A DNA stretch of 34,440 bases from Bacteroidales bacterium (GTDB taxonomy: Bacteria; Bacteroidota; Bacteroidia; Bacteroidales; FEN-979). The notes below the pieces were generated by a model. That model was given only the letters and a program-made list of their open reading frames with translations, was not told the DNA's origin and did no database searches. Below, in pieces: positions 8,761-16,832 of this stretch. The stretch spans positions 1 to 34,440 of the forward strand of contig JAQWBQ010000003.1 in NCBI GenBank assembly GCA_028706295.1, read 5' to 3'. A program made the position numbers and the translations under genes. Position 1 is the stretch's first letter, and each line of letters opens with the position of its first letter.

Positions 8761-9285
8761 ATGAATTACCTCGATTTCATCATCCTGATCCTGGTGCTTC
8801 TATTTGCCATAAACGGCTACCGGAAAGGGATCATCATCAGTTTGGCCTCCATAGCGGCACTGGTCCTGGGCATTTACTGTGCCGTTTTTTTCTCGAATTA
8901 TCTCGATGCCACGCTGATGGAACATTTGCGACCTTCGCGTAAATGGCTTCCGGTCCTTTCCTTCACGCTCACTTTTTTACTGGTTGTTTTCATCGTATTC
9001 ATCGTGGCTAAGCTTGTTGAAAAACTGGTGGATGTGGTGGGTATGGGTTTTCTGAACAAACTGGGTGGCGCCGTACTCGGGGTTGTAAAGGGAATGATAA
9101 TGGTCTCCATCCTGATCTTCATTACCAACAGCATCGATCGCAAGGAAAATACCGTTACTGCCGCCGACAAGAAAGGATCTCAGTTTTACGGACCGGTTTC
9201 ACTGATATTTCCCTATCTGATGAAAGAGTTCGGAGGAGAGATCAGATTCCCAAGTTGGCCGGCAGGGAAAGAGATTCAAAAATAA
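8761..9285 (+). CDS. CvpA family membrane protein
   Basis: This 174-residue protein opens with MNYLDFIILILVLLFAINGYRKGI, the characteristic CvpA N-terminus: a TM helix followed by G-x-x-x-G. Four TM segments lie at about residues 4-20, 25-45, 65-88 and 100-121, with an FLNKLGGAVLGVVKGMI segment that is well conserved in the family. CvpA was named for colicin V production in E. coli, but the general role is unclear; envelope homeostasis is a common suggestion. It lies 15 bases after mlaF and is probably in the same operon. It ends 6 bases before the convergent GT9 gene stop. Confidence 0.85.
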   Translation: MNYLDFIILILVLLFAINGYRKGIIISLASIAALVLGIYCAVFFSNYLDATLMEHLRPSRKWLPVLSFTLTFLLVVFIVFIVAKLVEKLVDVVGMGFLNKLGGAVLGVVKGMIMVSILIFITNSIDRKENTVTAADKKGSQFYGPVSLIFPYLMKEFGGEIRFPSWPAGKEIQK

Positions 9286-9291
9286 GACACT

Positions 9292-10329
9292 TCATTTTAT
9301 GAGCCGGCTGAGGACTTCTGCCGGAGTGATGCTTCGGATGCAGGTACAATCGCCGGAATGGCGGCAAGCATCACATTTTTTATTCAGAACCAGGAAGGAG
9401 GCCTGTTCACCCAGGGGGGCCCATCGTTGCGGGAAGATCGGTCGCATGGGAGCATAGAGGCCTACAGCGCGGATCCCCAAAGCCGCGGCAAGGTGCAACG
9501 GCCCCGTGCTGGCCGAAACAAACCCGTCGCTCCTCGAAATCAGGGCAATTAGTTCGCCGAGCGACAACCGGCCGGTAAGGTCGGTGATCCGGTCGCGATG
9601 CCGGTGTAAAAAATCCTTCATCCGTTCGCCCTCGGCAGCCGTTCCTGTGACCAGAATATTAAACCGGTCGGCCGGCAGCAAATCAATGAGTTTACCGAAG
9701 TTTTCAAGCCCCCACTCACGTGCGCTTCCTTTTGATTTCGGATGGATTATCAAATTAAACAGACCCTTTTTCGGTCCATCGGCTCCGGGATAATTTTCAC
9801 TCCGAGAAGCTCTGCTTGTCAGTCCGTAATACCCGGGAATTTCTTGTAAAGAAAAATCCCGGCGGATCCCCAGCGGCTCAAGAAGTTTCAGGTTCAACTG
9901 GGCTTCGTGCAGTGACGATTTCCTGCGTGAAAGATGCACCAGCCGGTTACAGGTAAACCAGGTAAAGAAGCGATGCGAGGTGCCTATGCGCCATGGAATA
10001 CCCGCCATTTTAGCAGCCTTGCATAGTTCCCGGACCGGAAAAACATGAACAATCACATCCGCCCGGAGGGAGGCTAAAAATGCAGCAGGGCCTTCAGCGG
10101 GAAATTTCGTGAAGATACGAAGCAGTGCGAATTTCGTGCGTGAACTCCCGATCTCGTCCCAGTCGACAAATTGATCAACAAACCGGCATTGTTCAATTAC
10201 CGGTCGGGTGTAGGATCTCCCGATGAAAATAATGGTGCTTCCGGGCAAGCGCTCTTTCAGAACCCCGGCCACAGGCAAGGTCAGTACGACGTCGCCGATG
10301 CTGTCGGTCCTGCTGAGGATGATCCGCAT
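9292..10329 (-). CDS. Glycosyltransferase family 9 (heptosyltransferase-like)
   Basis: The 345-residue product begins MRIILSRTDSIGDVVLTLPV, the hallmark N-terminus of GT9/ADP-heptose:LPS heptosyltransferases. The C-terminal half has the expected donor-binding features: IIHPKSKGSAREWG, LTGRLSLGELIALISRSDGFVSASTGPLHLAAALG and a terminal Cys cluster (CDACRHSGDCTC). It probably transfers a sugar to the lipid A/core region at the inner face of the membrane, but acceptor and sugar cannot be read from the sequence. The ATG at 10329 shares its A with the TGA stop of pgk (TGATG), so translation is coupled; the in-frame TTG three bases earlier is less likely. Confidence 0.87.
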   Translation of the reverse strand: MRIILSRTDSIGDVVLTLPVAGVLKERLPGSTIIFIGRSYTRPVIEQCRFVDQFVDWDEIGSSRTKFALLRIFTKFPAEGPAAFLASLRADVIVHVFPVRELCKAAKMAGIPWRIGTSHRFFTWFTCNRLVHLSRRKSSLHEAQLNLKLLEPLGIRRDFSLQEIPGYYGLTSRASRSENYPGADGPKKGLFNLIIHPKSKGSAREWGLENFGKLIDLLPADRFNILVTGTAAEGERMKDFLHRHRDRITDLTGRLSLGELIALISRSDGFVSASTGPLHLAAALGIRAVGLYAPMRPIFPQRWAPLGEQASFLVLNKKCDACRHSGDCTCIRSITPAEVLSRLIK

Positions 10330-11519
10330 CAATCGAGAATTGCCTTGATCCCCGGGAGTTGTTTTCCTTCGATGTATTCAAGCATGGCGCCTCCACCGGT
10401 GGAGACGTAACTGACTTTGTCGCCCAATCCGTATTTGTTGATTGCTGCAACGGAATCACCGCCCCCGACGAGGGTAAAAGTCCCTTTACCGGTGACTTCG
10501 GCCAGCGCTTCCGCGATAAACCTGGTGCCGGTTTCGAAATTGTTCATCTCGAACACTCCCATCGGACCATTCCATAAAATGGTTCCTGATTGTTCAATAA
10601 CATGCCTGAATTTCTGACAGGTTGCGGGTCCGATATCCAGTCCCATCCATGGAATCTGAATGTCGTAGGCGCTGCTTGTTTTTTTATTGGCATCATCTGA
10701 GAAGGCATCGGCCAGTACCGCATCGGGCGGAATGTACAGGTTGACTCCCATCGATTTGGCGCCCTCGATGATATTCTTGGCCAATTCCACATAATCCTCT
10801 TCCACCATGGAGGCTCCGGTTTCGCCACCAAGGGCCCGGATGAAAGTGAACATCATGCCCCCGCCAATGATCAGGTTATCCACTTTATCCATCAGGTGGT
10901 TGATAATCTCGATCTTGGTCGATACTTTGGCCCCTCCCAGAATGGCAGTGAACGGGCGTTTGCTGTCCTTCAGGCAACGGTCGATGTTGAGGATCTCATT
11001 CGACATCACATAACCGAACATCTTTGCTCCGGGGAAATATTGTGCGATAACGGCAGTGGAGGCATGGGCACGGTGTGCGGTTCCAAAGGCATCGTTAACA
11101 TATACATCGCCCAACCGGGACAGTTTTCCTGCAAATTCCAAATCACCCTTCTCTTCCTCTTTGTAAAACCTGAGGTTTTCGAGCAACAGTACATTGCCGG
11201 GTTTCAGCGATCCGGCCAGGTCAATTGCCTGGGAGCCGATGCAATCGTCGGCAAAAAGAACGGGCCGACCAATCTTTTCAGAAAGATAAGGAACGATGTG
11301 CCGGAGCGAATACTTCTCCTCGGGACCACCCTTCGGCCGGCCTAGGTGCGACATCAAAATAGCAGATCCGCCGTCGTTCAATATCTTGGTGAGAGTGGGT
11401 ATGGTGGCATCAATACGGGTAGTATCGGTAATATGAAACTGGCTGTCGAGGGGAACGTTGTAGTCGACCCTGATCAGCGCTTTTTTATCCTTAAAGGAAT
11501 ATTGATCAATCGTACACAT
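10329..11519 (-). CDS. pgk: Phosphoglycerate kinase
   Basis: This 396-residue enzyme of glycolysis and gluconeogenesis converts 1,3-bisphosphoglycerate and ADP to 3-phosphoglycerate and ATP. Family motifs are intact: RVDYNVPLD (17-25), SHLGRPKGG (57-65), VLLLENLRFYKEEE, YVNDAFGTAHRAHAST, AILGGAKVSTKI, NGPMGVFE and the C-terminal VGGGDSVAAINKYG...STGGGAMLE. The ATG at 11519 gives the usual Bacteroidota N-terminus (MCTIDQYSFKDKKALIRVD); nine extra codons upstream are unlikely, because a -7 box at 11544-11551 places the transcript start near 11537. The GT9 gene downstream is coupled to it. Confidence 0.97.
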   Translation of the reverse strand: MCTIDQYSFKDKKALIRVDYNVPLDSQFHITDTTRIDATIPTLTKILNDGGSAILMSHLGRPKGGPEEKYSLRHIVPYLSEKIGRPVLFADDCIGSQAIDLAGSLKPGNVLLLENLRFYKEEEKGDLEFAGKLSRLGDVYVNDAFGTAHRAHASTAVIAQYFPGAKMFGYVMSNEILNIDRCLKDSKRPFTAILGGAKVSTKIEIINHLMDKVDNLIIGGGMMFTFIRALGGETGASMVEEDYVELAKNIIEGAKSMGVNLYIPPDAVLADAFSDDANKKTSSAYDIQIPWMGLDIGPATCQKFRHVIEQSGTILWNGPMGVFEMNNFETGTRFIAEALAEVTGKGTFTLVGGGDSVAAINKYGLGDKVSYVSTGGGAMLEYIEGKQLPGIKAILD

Positions 11520-11543
11520 AAATACTTCATTTTGATTAGGGAA

Positions 11544-11551
11544 CAAAATTA
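11544..11551 (-). promoter_or_regulatory. Bacteroidota -7 box for pgk (TAATTTTG on minus strand)
   Basis: This is an exact TAnnTTTG on the minus strand, 24 bases upstream of the chosen pgk ATG. A TTG lies 16 bases further upstream (11568-11570), slightly short of the usual 17-23 base spacing. The remaining bases up to 11759 hold no other feature I can support, apart from a weak TTCAG/CTGAA pair near 11641-11656. Confidence 0.5.
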
Positions 11552-11759
11552 AAATTTTTCAGCGCCACAACACATATATTTTTAATTTTACCCTGGCTTT
11601 GAACCATTCAGGTCTTTCCCGCAGGGGCATGGATGCTGTGGTTCAGGTAATCTGAACGAAGGAATTTGCATTTTGTTGTCAATCTGTTTTTCAGGCCGAA
11701 GGTGATGATCCTGCCAGATCTCGGGGAAACGGGTTGAAAACAAAACTAAATAACTGTTT

Positions 11760-12560
11760 ATGGAGGATCTGCGGCTTACGATGGTGCAATCGAATCTTTA
11801 CTGGGAGGATCCTGTCAGGAACCGGGAACATTTCAGGAGGGTTTTGCTGACGATTGAGGAACCCACTGATCTGATCCTGCTTCCCGAGACCTTTAATACC
11901 GGTTTTTCGATCAATCCGGGACTGTGTGCCGAAGAAATGGATGGGCCATCGGTCGGATTTATAAAGGAAATGGCTGCCCGGCTTCGTGCCACGATCATGA
12001 CAACCCTGATCATCCGGGAGGGGAAGGACCATTTCAACCGGATGGTTTGTGCAGCTCCTGACGGCAATTTTCAGATATACGATAAAAGGCATCTTTTTCG
12101 TTTAAGTGAAGAATACCGGATCTTTTCAGCCGGAAAACGAAAGCCTGTTTTCACCGTCAAAGGATGGAACATACAACCGGTAATTTGTTACGACCTTCGA
12201 TTTCCTGTCTGGATAAAAAACACCTATGAAGCAGGTTGTTACAGGTATGACCTGATGGTGTGTCTTGCCAACTGGCCCTCAAGCCGCGCCCACATCTGGA
12301 AAACCCTGCTGATGGCCAGGGCGATCGAGAATCAGGTTTACGTTGCCGGAGTGAACAGGATTGGTATCGACGGCCATGGTACAGCGCATACGGGCGACTC
12401 CATGGTGATCGATGCCAAAGGGAAACCTTTGTCGCAGGCCGAAGCAGGAAAAGAATGCGTGATCTCCGTAACGTTGCCTGCCCAGGAGTTGAAAATATTC
12501 AGGGAGTCGATGACGGTCGGGCTTGACTGGGATCATTTTACGCTCCACCTAAAAAAATAG
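11760..12560 (+). CDS. Nitrilase superfamily amidohydrolase (omega-amidase, YafV/Nit2-like)
   Basis: This 266-residue protein has the complete nitrilase catalytic triad E43 (LPETFNTGF), K109 (YDKRHLF) and C143 (VICYDLRFPVW). FNTGFS after the Glu and CYDLRFPVW around the Cys are typical of YafV/Nit2 omega-amidases, which hydrolyse alpha-ketoglutaramate or alpha-ketosuccinamate in metabolite repair of transaminase by-products. Further family support comes from the NWPSSRAHIWKTLLMARAIENQ and HTGDSMVID segments. It is the first gene of the five-gene operon and ends 3 bases before the GT2 gene. Its position ahead of glycosyltransfer genes may be chance, or it may act on another amide. Confidence 0.9.
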   Translation: MEDLRLTMVQSNLYWEDPVRNREHFRRVLLTIEEPTDLILLPETFNTGFSINPGLCAEEMDGPSVGFIKEMAARLRATIMTTLIIREGKDHFNRMVCAAPDGNFQIYDKRHLFRLSEEYRIFSAGKRKPVFTVKGWNIQPVICYDLRFPVWIKNTYEAGCYRYDLMVCLANWPSSRAHIWKTLLMARAIENQVYVAGVNRIGIDGHGTAHTGDSMVIDAKGKPLSQAEAGKECVISVTLPAQELKIFRESMTVGLDWDHFTLHLKK

Positions 12561-12563
12561 ATC

Positions 12564-13322
12564 ATGATCAGACTATCGGCAACGCTCATTGTTCACAACG
12601 AAGAGAAAAACATCGTCCGTTGCATTGAATCGTTGAGAACCGTCGCAGATGAGATTGTGGTTGTCGATTCCATTTCGACCGATAAGACAGCGGAAATTTG
12701 CCGCAGTTTTGGTTGCCGGGTCTTTGCGAGGGAGTTCGACGGGTACGGGACTCAGAAACAATTCGCAGTCGAATGTTCCTCTAATTCCTGGGTCCTCTCC
12801 ATCGATGCCGATGAGGTGATTACGGAGGAATTGAAAAATGAAATTCTTGAATGGAAGAAAACCGGCGGAGCCCAATCCGTTCATGGATTCAGAATCCCGT
12901 TTTCGCTTTATTTCATGGGAAAGATCCTGCAGCATGGCGGAGTGGGGAAGGAGCTGCATCTGAGGCTGTTCAACCGGGATCACGGAGGATTTACAAAGGT
13001 CCCTGTTCATGAAGGTATCAGGGTTAACGGAACTGTCGGAACCATGCGGGGCAGGATAGTACATTATTCTTACCGGGATATCAGCCACCATCTTGAAAAA
13101 ATCAATTTTTACACGACTCGGGCAGCAGAAGGATATGTGAGCCGGGGAAAACACTTTTCACGCTGTTGGGTTCCGCTGAAGTTTCCAATCAGCTTTTTTA
13201 CTTTTTATGTGATCAAAGGCGGATTCCTGGATGGATACCCGGGATTCATGTGGTCCTTTCTTGCGGCCGTTTATGCCACACTGAAAATCGCCAAAACCCT
13301 CGAAATTACCCCGAACCGATGA
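12564..13322 (+). CDS. Glycosyltransferase family 2 (WaaE/KdtX-like)
   Basis: This 252-residue GT-A enzyme starts IRLSATLIVHNEEKNIVRCIESL and shows VVVDSISTDKT and the metal-binding SIDADE. Then come GKEL-HLRLF and VHEGI, the arrangement found in LPS core beta-glycosyltransferases of the WaaE/KdtX group. A hydrophobic C-terminal stretch (PISFFTFYVIKGGFLDGYPGF) is expected for membrane association in this group. It probably adds a hexose to a core or lipid-linked acceptor on the cytosolic face. It lies 3 bases after the nitrilase gene, and its TGA overlaps the next ATG (ATGA). Confidence 0.88.
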   Translation: MIRLSATLIVHNEEKNIVRCIESLRTVADEIVVVDSISTDKTAEICRSFGCRVFAREFDGYGTQKQFAVECSSNSWVLSIDADEVITEELKNEILEWKKTGGAQSVHGFRIPFSLYFMGKILQHGGVGKELHLRLFNRDHGGFTKVPVHEGIRVNGTVGTMRGRIVHYSYRDISHHLEKINFYTTRAAEGYVSRGKHFSRCWVPLKFPISFFTFYVIKGGFLDGYPGFMWSFLAAVYATLKIAKTLEITPNR

Positions 13323-14131
13323 ATATTGTGATCCTTGTTTCGATCCTGATTGCAGTTATTGCGGTTTTCCTTCAATTGCAATATAACTTCTTAATGCCTC
13401 CCCGGAAAGGACTTCCTGTACTGATGTATCATAAAATTGAGGTGGGGAAACCCGACGGGCTGACCGTTACTGTTGATCAATTCCGGCAACAGCTTACATA
13501 CCTCAAGGATAAAGGTTATAAAACCTATTCCTTCACCGACCTGAAACGAATGATGGATCACCGTGATCCGCTTCCATCAAAAGCAGTGGTACTTACTTTT
13601 GATGATGCCTACCGTAATTTTCTGACCCGGGCCCTTCCGCTACTGAAAGAATTCGGATACACGGCTACCGTCATGGTTCCGGCGGCATTTATCGGGAAAA
13701 CCAATATCTGGGATCAGGGGAACGACCCTTTACTGACTGGGAAGGAACTGCACCGAATCGCGATGCAGGAGAACATCGAAATCGGATTACACTCCTTTAT
13801 GCACCACAATTACCGGGATCTGACCCCGGATGAAGCTGCTGAGGGCATCCGGAATTGCAGGGAGACATTGGCGTATCATGCCATCCCTCATACCGCGGTT
13901 CTGGCATATCCCTATGGAGGTTATCCAAGAAAGGATCCCGAAAAAAAAATGCGGTTGTTTGAACGCTTCACAGAGCTTAAACTTGATTTTGCCCTTCGTA
14001 TCGGGAACAGGATCAATCCGTGGCCACTGAAGTATCCGTATGAGATTCAAAGGATTGACATTAAAGGTTCAGATCGTTTCTTTGTTTTTAAAATCAAGTT
14101 ACGCAAAGGTCGTGCCCGCTTTTTTGCATAA
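13319..14131 (+). CDS. Membrane-anchored polysaccharide deacetylase (NodB-like, CE4)
   Basis: The ATG at 13319 overlaps the GT2 stop and gives a 270-residue protein with an N-terminal TM anchor (residues 3-20). The NodB fold begins near residue 32 (GLPVLMYHKI). The catalytic motif TFDD is at 93-96 (putative base D95, metal-binding D96) and the metal ligands H158 and H162 form HSFMH. A LAYPYGG motif (195-201) matches the family's R/Y-x-P-x-G loop, without the canonical Arg. It probably removes N-acetyl groups from a periplasmic or nascent surface glycan. The longer open frame from 13166 runs inside the GT2 gene and is not credible. The 3' end overlaps the next reading frame. Confidence 0.87.
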   Translation: MNIVILVSILIAVIAVFLQLQYNFLMPPRKGLPVLMYHKIEVGKPDGLTVTVDQFRQQLTYLKDKGYKTYSFTDLKRMMDHRDPLPSKAVVLTFDDAYRNFLTRALPLLKEFGYTATVMVPAAFIGKTNIWDQGNDPLLTGKELHRIAMQENIEIGLHSFMHHNYRDLTPDEAAEGIRNCRETLAYHAIPHTAVLAYPYGGYPRKDPEKKMRLFERFTELKLDFALRIGNRINPWPLKYPYEIQRIDIKGSDRFFVFKIKLRKGRARFFA

Positions 14132-15806
14132 CACCGGTCAACTTCTTTTGGGAAGCCGGTTCTTCAGAACCTGGTACATATTCTCGTTGTCGGTGATCAT
14201 TGTCTCCCTGCCATTTTCAAAGGTAGGGATCAGCATCGGACAGATGATGATCGCAGGAGGGTGGGTCATGGAGCGATTTTCTTACCGGCAGTTCTTTGAT
14301 TACCTGAATTCAAAGTCAGGATTCCTGGCATTTTTAACTTTTATTCCTTTAGCGATCTTTCTTATTTTAGTTGCCATCCTTCAGGGTTTCAGGCAGTTTT
14401 TCAGTCGGAAAGCAGCCATGATCTTCAGCTCGATCTTTATCCTGCATCTGGCAGGTCTGATCTTCACTACCGACTTTGATTATGCCTTAAAAGATCTTCG
14501 CACCAAATTACCTCTGTTGCTGCTTCCCTTGCTGATAGCGACTTCTGAGCCTTTCGACAGAAAAGGATTTTATTACCTCCTGGTGCTGTTCGCAGCTACT
14601 GTTTTGTGCAGGACCCTTTATAACGGTTTTCTTATCCTCCATGACCAATTTATCGACATACGAGAAGTCTCAAGGAACGTCTCGCATATAATTCTGAGCC
14701 TGTTGATCGTACTCTCGATCTGTTCCCTGATTTATCTGTCGTTCCGAAATTCCTGTTTCCCTTTTTGGTTGCGGTGGATCTTCCGGTTGACCGCGGGATG
14801 GTTTCTGTTTTATTTGTTTTATTCACAATCATTTACAGGTATTTCCATTTTGGTAATCCTGTTTCTTTTGTTTCTGCTGTTACATATCATCCATACCCGG
14901 AACAATTGGTTGCGTGCCGGCCTGATCCTGGCGATCCTCACTGCTTCGACCACCCTGGTTCTATCACTGAGGTCCGTTGTTAATGATTATTACCGGGTCA
15001 ATCCGGTTGATTTTAAAAGGCTTGATAAGGTCTCATCAAAGGGAAATCAGTACCTGAACGATTCGCTTTCCCGGCTGACCGAGAACGGAAATTATCTTTG
15101 GATTTATGTTCAGATGGAGGAGATGCGGGAGGTATGGAATAAACGCAGCACTATTCCTTTCGACAGTCTCAACAAGAAAAAAGAGGTATGTGCTTTCACA
15201 GTGATCCGGTTCTTGTCGTCGAAAGGATGGCGAAAGGATGGCGATGCGGTCGAAAGATTGACTGAAGCAGAGATCAGCGCGATAGAAAAAGGGGTACCAA
15301 ATTATTTATTTATCGGTAATCTGAGCCTGCGTGCGAGGATCTATGAATTCTTATCGGGATTCGACACATACCGGGAGACCGGTAATCCTACCGGATCAAC
15401 GGTGATGCAACGGGTCGAATTCTGGAAGGCTTCTCTGGGGATCATCCGGGAGCACTGGCTCACGGGAGTGGGGACAGGCGATATGAATATCGCCTTCGAA
15501 CGGCAGTATGAAAGGATGCAGACAAAACTTGCACCCGATCAACGCTGGCGATCACACAACCAGTTTTTATCGATTTTAGTCGGTTTTGGAATCCCGGGAC
15601 TGGCCTGGTTTCTCTTTGTCATCTTCTATCCCTTGTACCTTCGGGGTTACCGTCACGATTTCTTTATGAATCTCTTTTTGCTGATTGCCCTTCTTTCGAT
15701 GTTAACTGAGGATACGATTGAATCGCAGACAGGTGTGACCTTCTTCGCATTTTTCTATACCTTGTTTCTCTTTGCCCGCAGAAGGGAAGATCGACTTTTT
15801 AAATGA
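14040..15806 (+). CDS. O-antigen ligase family (Wzy_C) membrane protein
   Basis: The 588-residue protein has about ten or eleven hydrophobic segments and one large polar loop at roughly residues 320-465, the topology of WaaL/Wzy_C proteins. The Wzy_C signature region is visible: EHWLTGVGTGD near 470, then a conserved His in SHNQFLSILVGFGIPGL (H506). The family joins or polymerises undecaprenyl-linked glycans at the periplasmic face. The only ATG start, 14040, lies inside the deacetylase gene (92-base overlap). A TTG at 14124 next to the deacetylase stop is an alternative start that would remove 28 residues without touching the first TM. The stop overlaps the lipid kinase ATG. Confidence 0.84.
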   Translation: MRFKGLTLKVQIVSLFLKSSYAKVVPAFLHNTGQLLLGSRFFRTWYIFSLSVIIVSLPFSKVGISIGQMMIAGGWVMERFSYRQFFDYLNSKSGFLAFLTFIPLAIFLILVAILQGFRQFFSRKAAMIFSSIFILHLAGLIFTTDFDYALKDLRTKLPLLLLPLLIATSEPFDRKGFYYLLVLFAATVLCRTLYNGFLILHDQFIDIREVSRNVSHIILSLLIVLSICSLIYLSFRNSCFPFWLRWIFRLTAGWFLFYLFYSQSFTGISILVILFLLFLLLHIIHTRNNWLRAGLILAILTASTTLVLSLRSVVNDYYRVNPVDFKRLDKVSSKGNQYLNDSLSRLTENGNYLWIYVQMEEMREVWNKRSTIPFDSLNKKKEVCAFTVIRFLSSKGWRKDGDAVERLTEAEISAIEKGVPNYLFIGNLSLRARIYEFLSGFDTYRETGNPTGSTVMQRVEFWKASLGIIREHWLTGVGTGDMNIAFERQYERMQTKLAPDQRWRSHNQFLSILVGFGIPGLAWFLFVIFYPLYLRGYRHDFFMNLFLLIALLSMLTEDTIESQTGVTFFAFFYTLFLFARRREDRLFK

Positions 15807-16792
15807 ATGCAATTAAAACCTTACCTTTGGAAAGAAACTTTATGGATGAAAGTACCCCGGCCGTCAACGCCGAATGGATGATGATCGTAAATCCAAATGC
15901 CGGTGTGAAAAGAGGCCTGAGAGACTGGCCCCGGATCATCCGAAATTTACAGGAAGAACAAGTCGGATTTGATCATGTACTTACCACGAAGCGGGGCGAT
16001 GCCACTGAATTTGCTGCACGGGCCGTTGAAAACGGATACCGGAATATTGCAGTCATCGGGGGAGACGGCACCCTCAATGAGGTGTTGAACGGACTCTTTC
16101 TCCAGAAAACCACTACGGTGAGCGACATCACCCTGGCCATGATCCCTGTGGGTACCGGCAACGACTGGTGCCGCATGTTCCAAATTCCTTTTGATTACGT
16201 TCATGCCATTCAAATTTTAAAACGAAAGAAGACCCGGCTTCAGGATGTGGGTACCGTACGCTATTACCATCATGAATCTTTGGAAAACCGTTTTTTTATG
16301 AACGTAGCGGGTATGGGGTATGATGCACTGGTAGCAAAAAAAACCAACTTGCTCAAAGAAAAGGGAAAGGGCGGACCGCTGACCTACCTCTATTTTGTCT
16401 TTGCCGGTCTGTTTCAATATCAGTTCATGGAGGCCGTGATCGAAGTGGACGGGAAGACGGCATTCAAAGGGGAGATCTTTTCGATGAATGTAGGTATCTG
16501 CAAATATAACGGTGGCGGGATGAAACAAGTGCCATACGCGGTTCCCGATGACGGGTTGCTGGATGTCACCCTTATCAAAAAGGCTTCAAAATGGCTGGTG
16601 GTCAAATATGCCCGGAAACTTTTCGACGGTTCGCTGGTCGATCTACCCATTGTGGAAACCTTCCGGGGTGAGAACATCAGAATTCGGTCGACGGGTAAAA
16701 TTTATCTGGAAACAGATGGTGAGTCACTCGGAAATTCTCCTTTCACCTTTGAAATCCTACCCCGGTGCCTGAAGATTGTGACGGGAGAATGA
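15803..16792 (+). CDS. Diacylglycerol/lipid kinase family protein (YegS/DgkB-like)
   Basis: The 329-residue product has the DAGK catalytic-domain features: VNPNAGVKRG near 29-38, GGDGTLNEVLNG (86-97) and IPVGTGNDW (114-122), followed by the C-terminal beta-sandwich typical of YegS. It probably phosphorylates a diacylglycerol or a lipid-linked acceptor, returning it to phospholipid or glycolipid synthesis. ATGA overlap with the ligase stop supports start 15803. A -7 box at 15822-15829 lies inside the first codons and just upstream of a second in-frame ATG at 15842 (MDESTPAVNAEW), so a shorter 316-residue form could be made from its own transcript. Confidence 0.88.
   Translation: MNAIKTLPLERNFMDESTPAVNAEWMMIVNPNAGVKRGLRDWPRIIRNLQEEQVGFDHVLTTKRGDATEFAARAVENGYRNIAVIGGDGTLNEVLNGLFLQKTTTVSDITLAMIPVGTGNDWCRMFQIPFDYVHAIQILKRKKTRLQDVGTVRYYHHESLENRFFMNVAGMGYDALVAKKTNLLKEKGKGGPLTYLYFVFAGLFQYQFMEAVIEVDGKTAFKGEIFSMNVGICKYNGGGMKQVPYAVPDDGLLDVTLIKKASKWLVVKYARKLFDGSLVDLPIVETFRGENIRIRSTGKIYLETDGESLGNSPFTFEILPRCLKIVTGE
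15822..15829 (+). promoter_or_regulatory. Possible internal -7 box (TACCTTTG)
   Basis: This exact TAnnTTTG lies 12 bases before the in-frame ATG at 15842 in the lipid kinase gene. There is no TTG at the standard -33 distance. It could be an internal promoter giving separate expression of the kinase, or a chance match. Confidence 0.35.
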
Positions 16793-16818
16793 CGGGCCCC
16801 GTGCATTACAGATAGCAG

Positions 16819-16832
16819 ACCGGAGCGCCGGT
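16819..16832. other. Small hairpin between convergent lipid kinase and ispG genes
   Basis: ACCGG and CCGGT arms enclose an AGCG loop in the 40-base gap between two converging genes. It may contribute to bidirectional transcription termination, but the stem is short and no T-run follows on either strand, so it is weak. Confidence 0.3.

Noticed and set aside
10896-11345. Plus-strand open frame of 149 codons inside pgk
   Set aside because: Shadow of the conserved minus-strand phosphoglycerate kinase, with no recognisable domain.
12573-13154. Minus-strand open frame of 193 codons inside the GT2 gene
   Set aside because: Long but antisense to a clear glycosyltransferase with intact motifs; no signal, motif or start context.
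13166-13318. N-terminal extension of the deacetylase into the GT2 gene
   Set aside because: The 51 extra residues lie wholly within the GT2 coding sequence, and the ATGA overlap at 13319 gives a proper TM-anchored start.
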